15,923 nt of DNA from Candidatus Rifleibacteriota bacterium (GTDB taxonomy: Bacteria; UBP17; UBA6191; JACPRK01). The notes under the pieces are model-generated. The model was not told the DNA's origin and did not search any database. It saw only the letters and a list, made by a program, of their open reading frames with translations. Below, piece after piece: positions 14,314 to 15,923 of this stretch; the first letter of the stretch is position 1, and each line of letters starts with the position of its first letter. The stretch lies in contig JACQZL010000020.1 of the NCBI GenBank assembly GCA_016213865.1, forward strand, positions 1 to 15,923, written 5' to 3'. Position numbers and translations under genes: made by a program.

Positions 14314-15594
14314 CCCTCCGGCCTCTTCCCTGGCCCGCATCGCCGCGTCGTCCAGGTCGATGGAGGTCCGCAGCCACAGCCCCAGCAGCGGGACCGCCAC
14401 GCGGTAGGAGCCCCGGCTCGGGGCGGGGACGAATTCCAGCAGCTCCAGCTCCCGCAGGACCTCCACGTCGTCGGCGAGCACGCTCCGGCGTTCGAGGGTC
14501 AGGCCCAGGGCCTCCAGCCCCCCCGCCAGGACGTCGAGCGTGACCGCCTCGGCTCCCCCGGAGAGCTTCTCGCAGAGCCCCAGAAGTAAACGGCGGCGAT
14601 GGGTCCCGGCGTAGTCCCACATCGTCCTGAAGTGCTCGTTGTCCTGGACCATCTCGGCGGCGGCGGCCTCGACGGCGGCCAGCGTGACGGTTCGCTCACC
14701 GCTGGACGCGGCGGAATCGAAGATCCGGTTGCCCAACGACTGCAGGAGAAACGGGTGCCGAGCGCACAGCGCCACCACGCGCGCGACTGCCTCCGGCGAG
14801 TAGCCGAGCCGCCCTTGCACCGGCACCGTCACCAGGCGGCGGGCCTGCTCCTCGGCCAGCGGCCCGACCCCGAGCCGGTGACCCAGCCCGAAGAGGGCCG
14901 ACCAGTACTCCTCTCGCAGCCGCCGCATCCGCCGCGACCCGGACAGGATGGCCGACAATCCGCGGGCGTGCTGCAGCAGGTGCCGCAGGTTCTCGGGGAC
15001 CTGCTGACTCGTGACCCCCGAGTCGATGCCCTCCTGCAGCTTGTCGAACTCGTCGAGCATCAAGAGCAGCCGCCGGGGCCGGACGGCCTCCAGGGTTGCC
15101 TCGAGATAGAGCGCGAAGGTCTCGAAGGGCTGCTCGTTGCGAAAGGCCCGGTCCAGGGCCTGCCGGAAGGCCAGCTTGAACGGCCGGCCGGGTGGCTGCG
15201 CGTCTTCGCCCGGGACCCACGTGGGGATGCCGGCGTCGTGCAGTTGCCAGCCCATCGCCCGCGCCAGCAACCGGAAGATGTTGCGTGTGGACACGCCGGG
15301 CAAGCCGGGGGTGCCTTCGGCCTCCTGGAAGGAGCAGTAGACGGCGAGCCAGCCGGGAAGCAGGTCTTGCCTGAGCAGCCGCCGCAGGATCGAGGTCTTC
15401 CCCGCGCGGCGGTTGCCTTCGAGCAGCACGACGTTGCCCCCGTCGGGTCCGCCGAGTTGCCTCTGAAGGCGCTCCAGCAGCTCGTCGCGTCCGAAGAGCA
15501 TCTCCGCCCGGTCGACCGGGTTGCCGACGATGTAGGGGCTGGCTCCGAGGGAGGGCGCGCCGAAGTCGCGCGCGGGTCGCTCGCAAAGAGACAT
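14314..15594 (-). CDS. STAND/archaeal-type ATPase module 1, broken at its 3' end by a probable frameshift
   Basis: From ATG 15594 (MSLCERPARDFGAP) the protein has SPYIVGNPVDRAEMLFGRDE, the N-terminal signature seen before many STAND-like NTPases. It then has Walker A GNRRAGKTS (60-68, K66) and Walker B RLLLMLDEFDKL with D181-E182. SAILSGSRRMRRL is a sensor-like strand. A winged-helix-like region lies at about 336-408, ending VPLLGLWLR. Meaningful sequence stops near codon 427 (14314). The frame stays open to about 13840 but reads as Ser/Arg/Cys-rich nonsense that is the shadow of module 2. Repairing one base at 14313-14316 gives a single tandem protein of about 955 residues. The ribosome site is weak (agggc close to the ATG). 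STAND ATPases are ligand-triggered switches, often in defence or signalling; no effector domain is seen in this half. Confidence 0.72.
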
Positions 15595-15598
15595 TGCC

Positions 15599-15688
15599 CT
15601 ACAGCCTACAACCCCGGCCCGGCGCGGTCGACATGCACTGCACGGCGAAGATGAAGAAGACGACCAGCCCGACAGGGTCGTGGCAAGG
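15599..15688 (-). pseudogene. Possible remnant of a FeoB C-terminal segment
   Basis: One minus-strand frame reads DPVGLVVFFIFAVQCMSTAP before ending at TAG (15601-15599). A hydrophobic stretch followed by QCMST is characteristic of the last membrane segments of many FeoB ferrous iron transporters. The frame is closed upstream by TGA at 15691-15689, and no other FeoB part is visible. The match is about 15 residues by eye, so chance is possible. It ends 4 nt before the ATG of ATPase module 1. Confidence 0.3.
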
Positions 15689-15873
15689 TCAGCACGAGTT
15701 TGCATCAATGCTCGTCCGCGACTTCCTGCCTCACCATGGTGGAGGTTGGGTCCCTTCCGACTTTGACGTGATCTTGCCCGCCCATCAGGGTGCGCGCGCG
15801 GCTCATGGGGGAAGGGTGGTGGCGGGTGCCCGCGCATCCTGAGCAGCGGCCGTCAGGCCGCGTATCGAAGGAC

Positions 15874-15922
15874 AGACCCGCCCTGGAGGCCGCATTACCA
15901 GAGGCGGGTCTGGAGACCCGCC
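15874..15922. repeat. Palindromic GC-rich repeat cluster (REP-like), cut by the window edge
   Basis: The 9-mer agacccgcc occurs at 15874-15882 and 15914-15922, and its reverse complement ggcgggtct at 15903-15911. The last two nearly abut, forming a perfect hairpin (ggcgggtc, loop tgga, gacccgcc; 15903-15922). The first copy can compete for the same arm. This could be a REP-type intergenic repeat or a terminator for a gene beyond the window. Confidence 0.6.
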
Positions 15923-15923
15923 A

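Larger units (their letters stand above)
15595..15923. other. Non-coding right-hand flank upstream of the minus-strand ATPase gene
   Basis: No complete gene is supported in these 329 nt. The stretch contains the possible FeoB remnant, a 33-codon minus-strand ORF (15705-15806) that I do not trust, and palindromic repeats at the far end. It should hold the promoter for the ATPase gene, but I find no clear -35/-10 pair. Confidence 0.5.

Noticed and set aside
12653..15654. Long plus-strand open frames opposite the ATPase modules
   Set aside because: Their Gln/Leu/Arg/Pro-rich translations have no recognisable motif, whereas the minus strand shows Walker A and B motifs twice.
15595..15837. N-terminal extension of ATPase module 1 beyond ATG 15594
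   Set aside because: The extra 81 residues are Arg/Pro/Ser-rich without structure, and the recognisable family signature begins only near residue 18 of the shorter form.
1..15923. CRISPR arrays, tRNA or rRNA genes, transposases and phage genes
   Set aside because: No regularly spaced repeats, cloverleaf-like sequence, rRNA signature, or integrase/transposase motifs were found on reading both strands.

Overview
The window is GC-rich (roughly two thirds G+C by eye), densely coded bacterial DNA. Shine-Dalgarno sites are clear and GTG starts are frequent (856, 5715, 8105, 8959, 12004), with one TTG start. No marker gene fixes the lineage. It suits a GC-rich soil or sediment bacterium such as a myxobacterium-like, acidobacterial or candidate-phylum genome, possibly from a metagenome assembly. 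I see no rRNA, tRNA, CRISPR array, insertion sequence or phage gene.

Region 1 (1-7982, all plus strand) holds a DJ-1/PfpI-family gene interrupted by an in-frame amber codon, a thiamine-diphosphate enzyme related to benzoylformate decarboxylase, two small NTF2/SnoaL-fold genes (the first frameshifted), the glycogen debranching enzyme glgX, and a 755-residue protein joining an N-acylglucosamine-2-epimerase-like barrel to a C-terminal STAS domain. Most gaps are 20-90 nt, so this may be one or two operons. It ends at a 13-bp hairpin 9 nt after the last stop.

Region 2 (8105-11507, plus strand) holds a DUF4239-like membrane protein, a subtilisin-family protease with no signal peptide and a C-terminal glycogen-binding (CBM48/AMPK-beta-like) domain, a second DJ-1/PfpI protein and a glyoxalase-fold (VOC) protein. 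The shared themes of regions 1 and 2 are alpha-glucan handling (glgX, the CBM protease, the sugar-epimerase fold) and carbonyl or alpha-keto chemistry (two DJ-1 proteins, a VOC protein, a ThDP enzyme). The glucan-directed cytoplasmic protease and the epimerase-STAS fusion are the most unusual genes here.

Region 3 (11508-12003) has no confident gene. It contains a terminator-like structure, a doubtful 45-codon ORF and a possible promoter. That promoter would serve region 4 (12004-12635), a translationally coupled pair: an 80-residue unknown protein and a 130-residue retropepsin-like aspartic protease.

Region 5 (12725-15594, minus strand, convergent with region 4) encodes two P-loop ATPase modules of the STAND/archaeal-ATPase type. 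They lie in frames offset by one base at a run of four C (plus strand). The layout is best explained by one roughly 955-residue tandem-ATPase gene broken by a 1-base indel, or else by two overlapping genes. The second module ends in a helical region that may be DUF4145/HEPN-like, so a conflict or sensing role is possible but unproven.

The right edge (15595-15923) is non-coding or decayed. It has a short stretch resembling the end of FeoB and a palindromic repeat family cut off by the window end. Three disrupted reading frames in 16 kb point to either gene decay or sequence errors, and raw reads would settle which.
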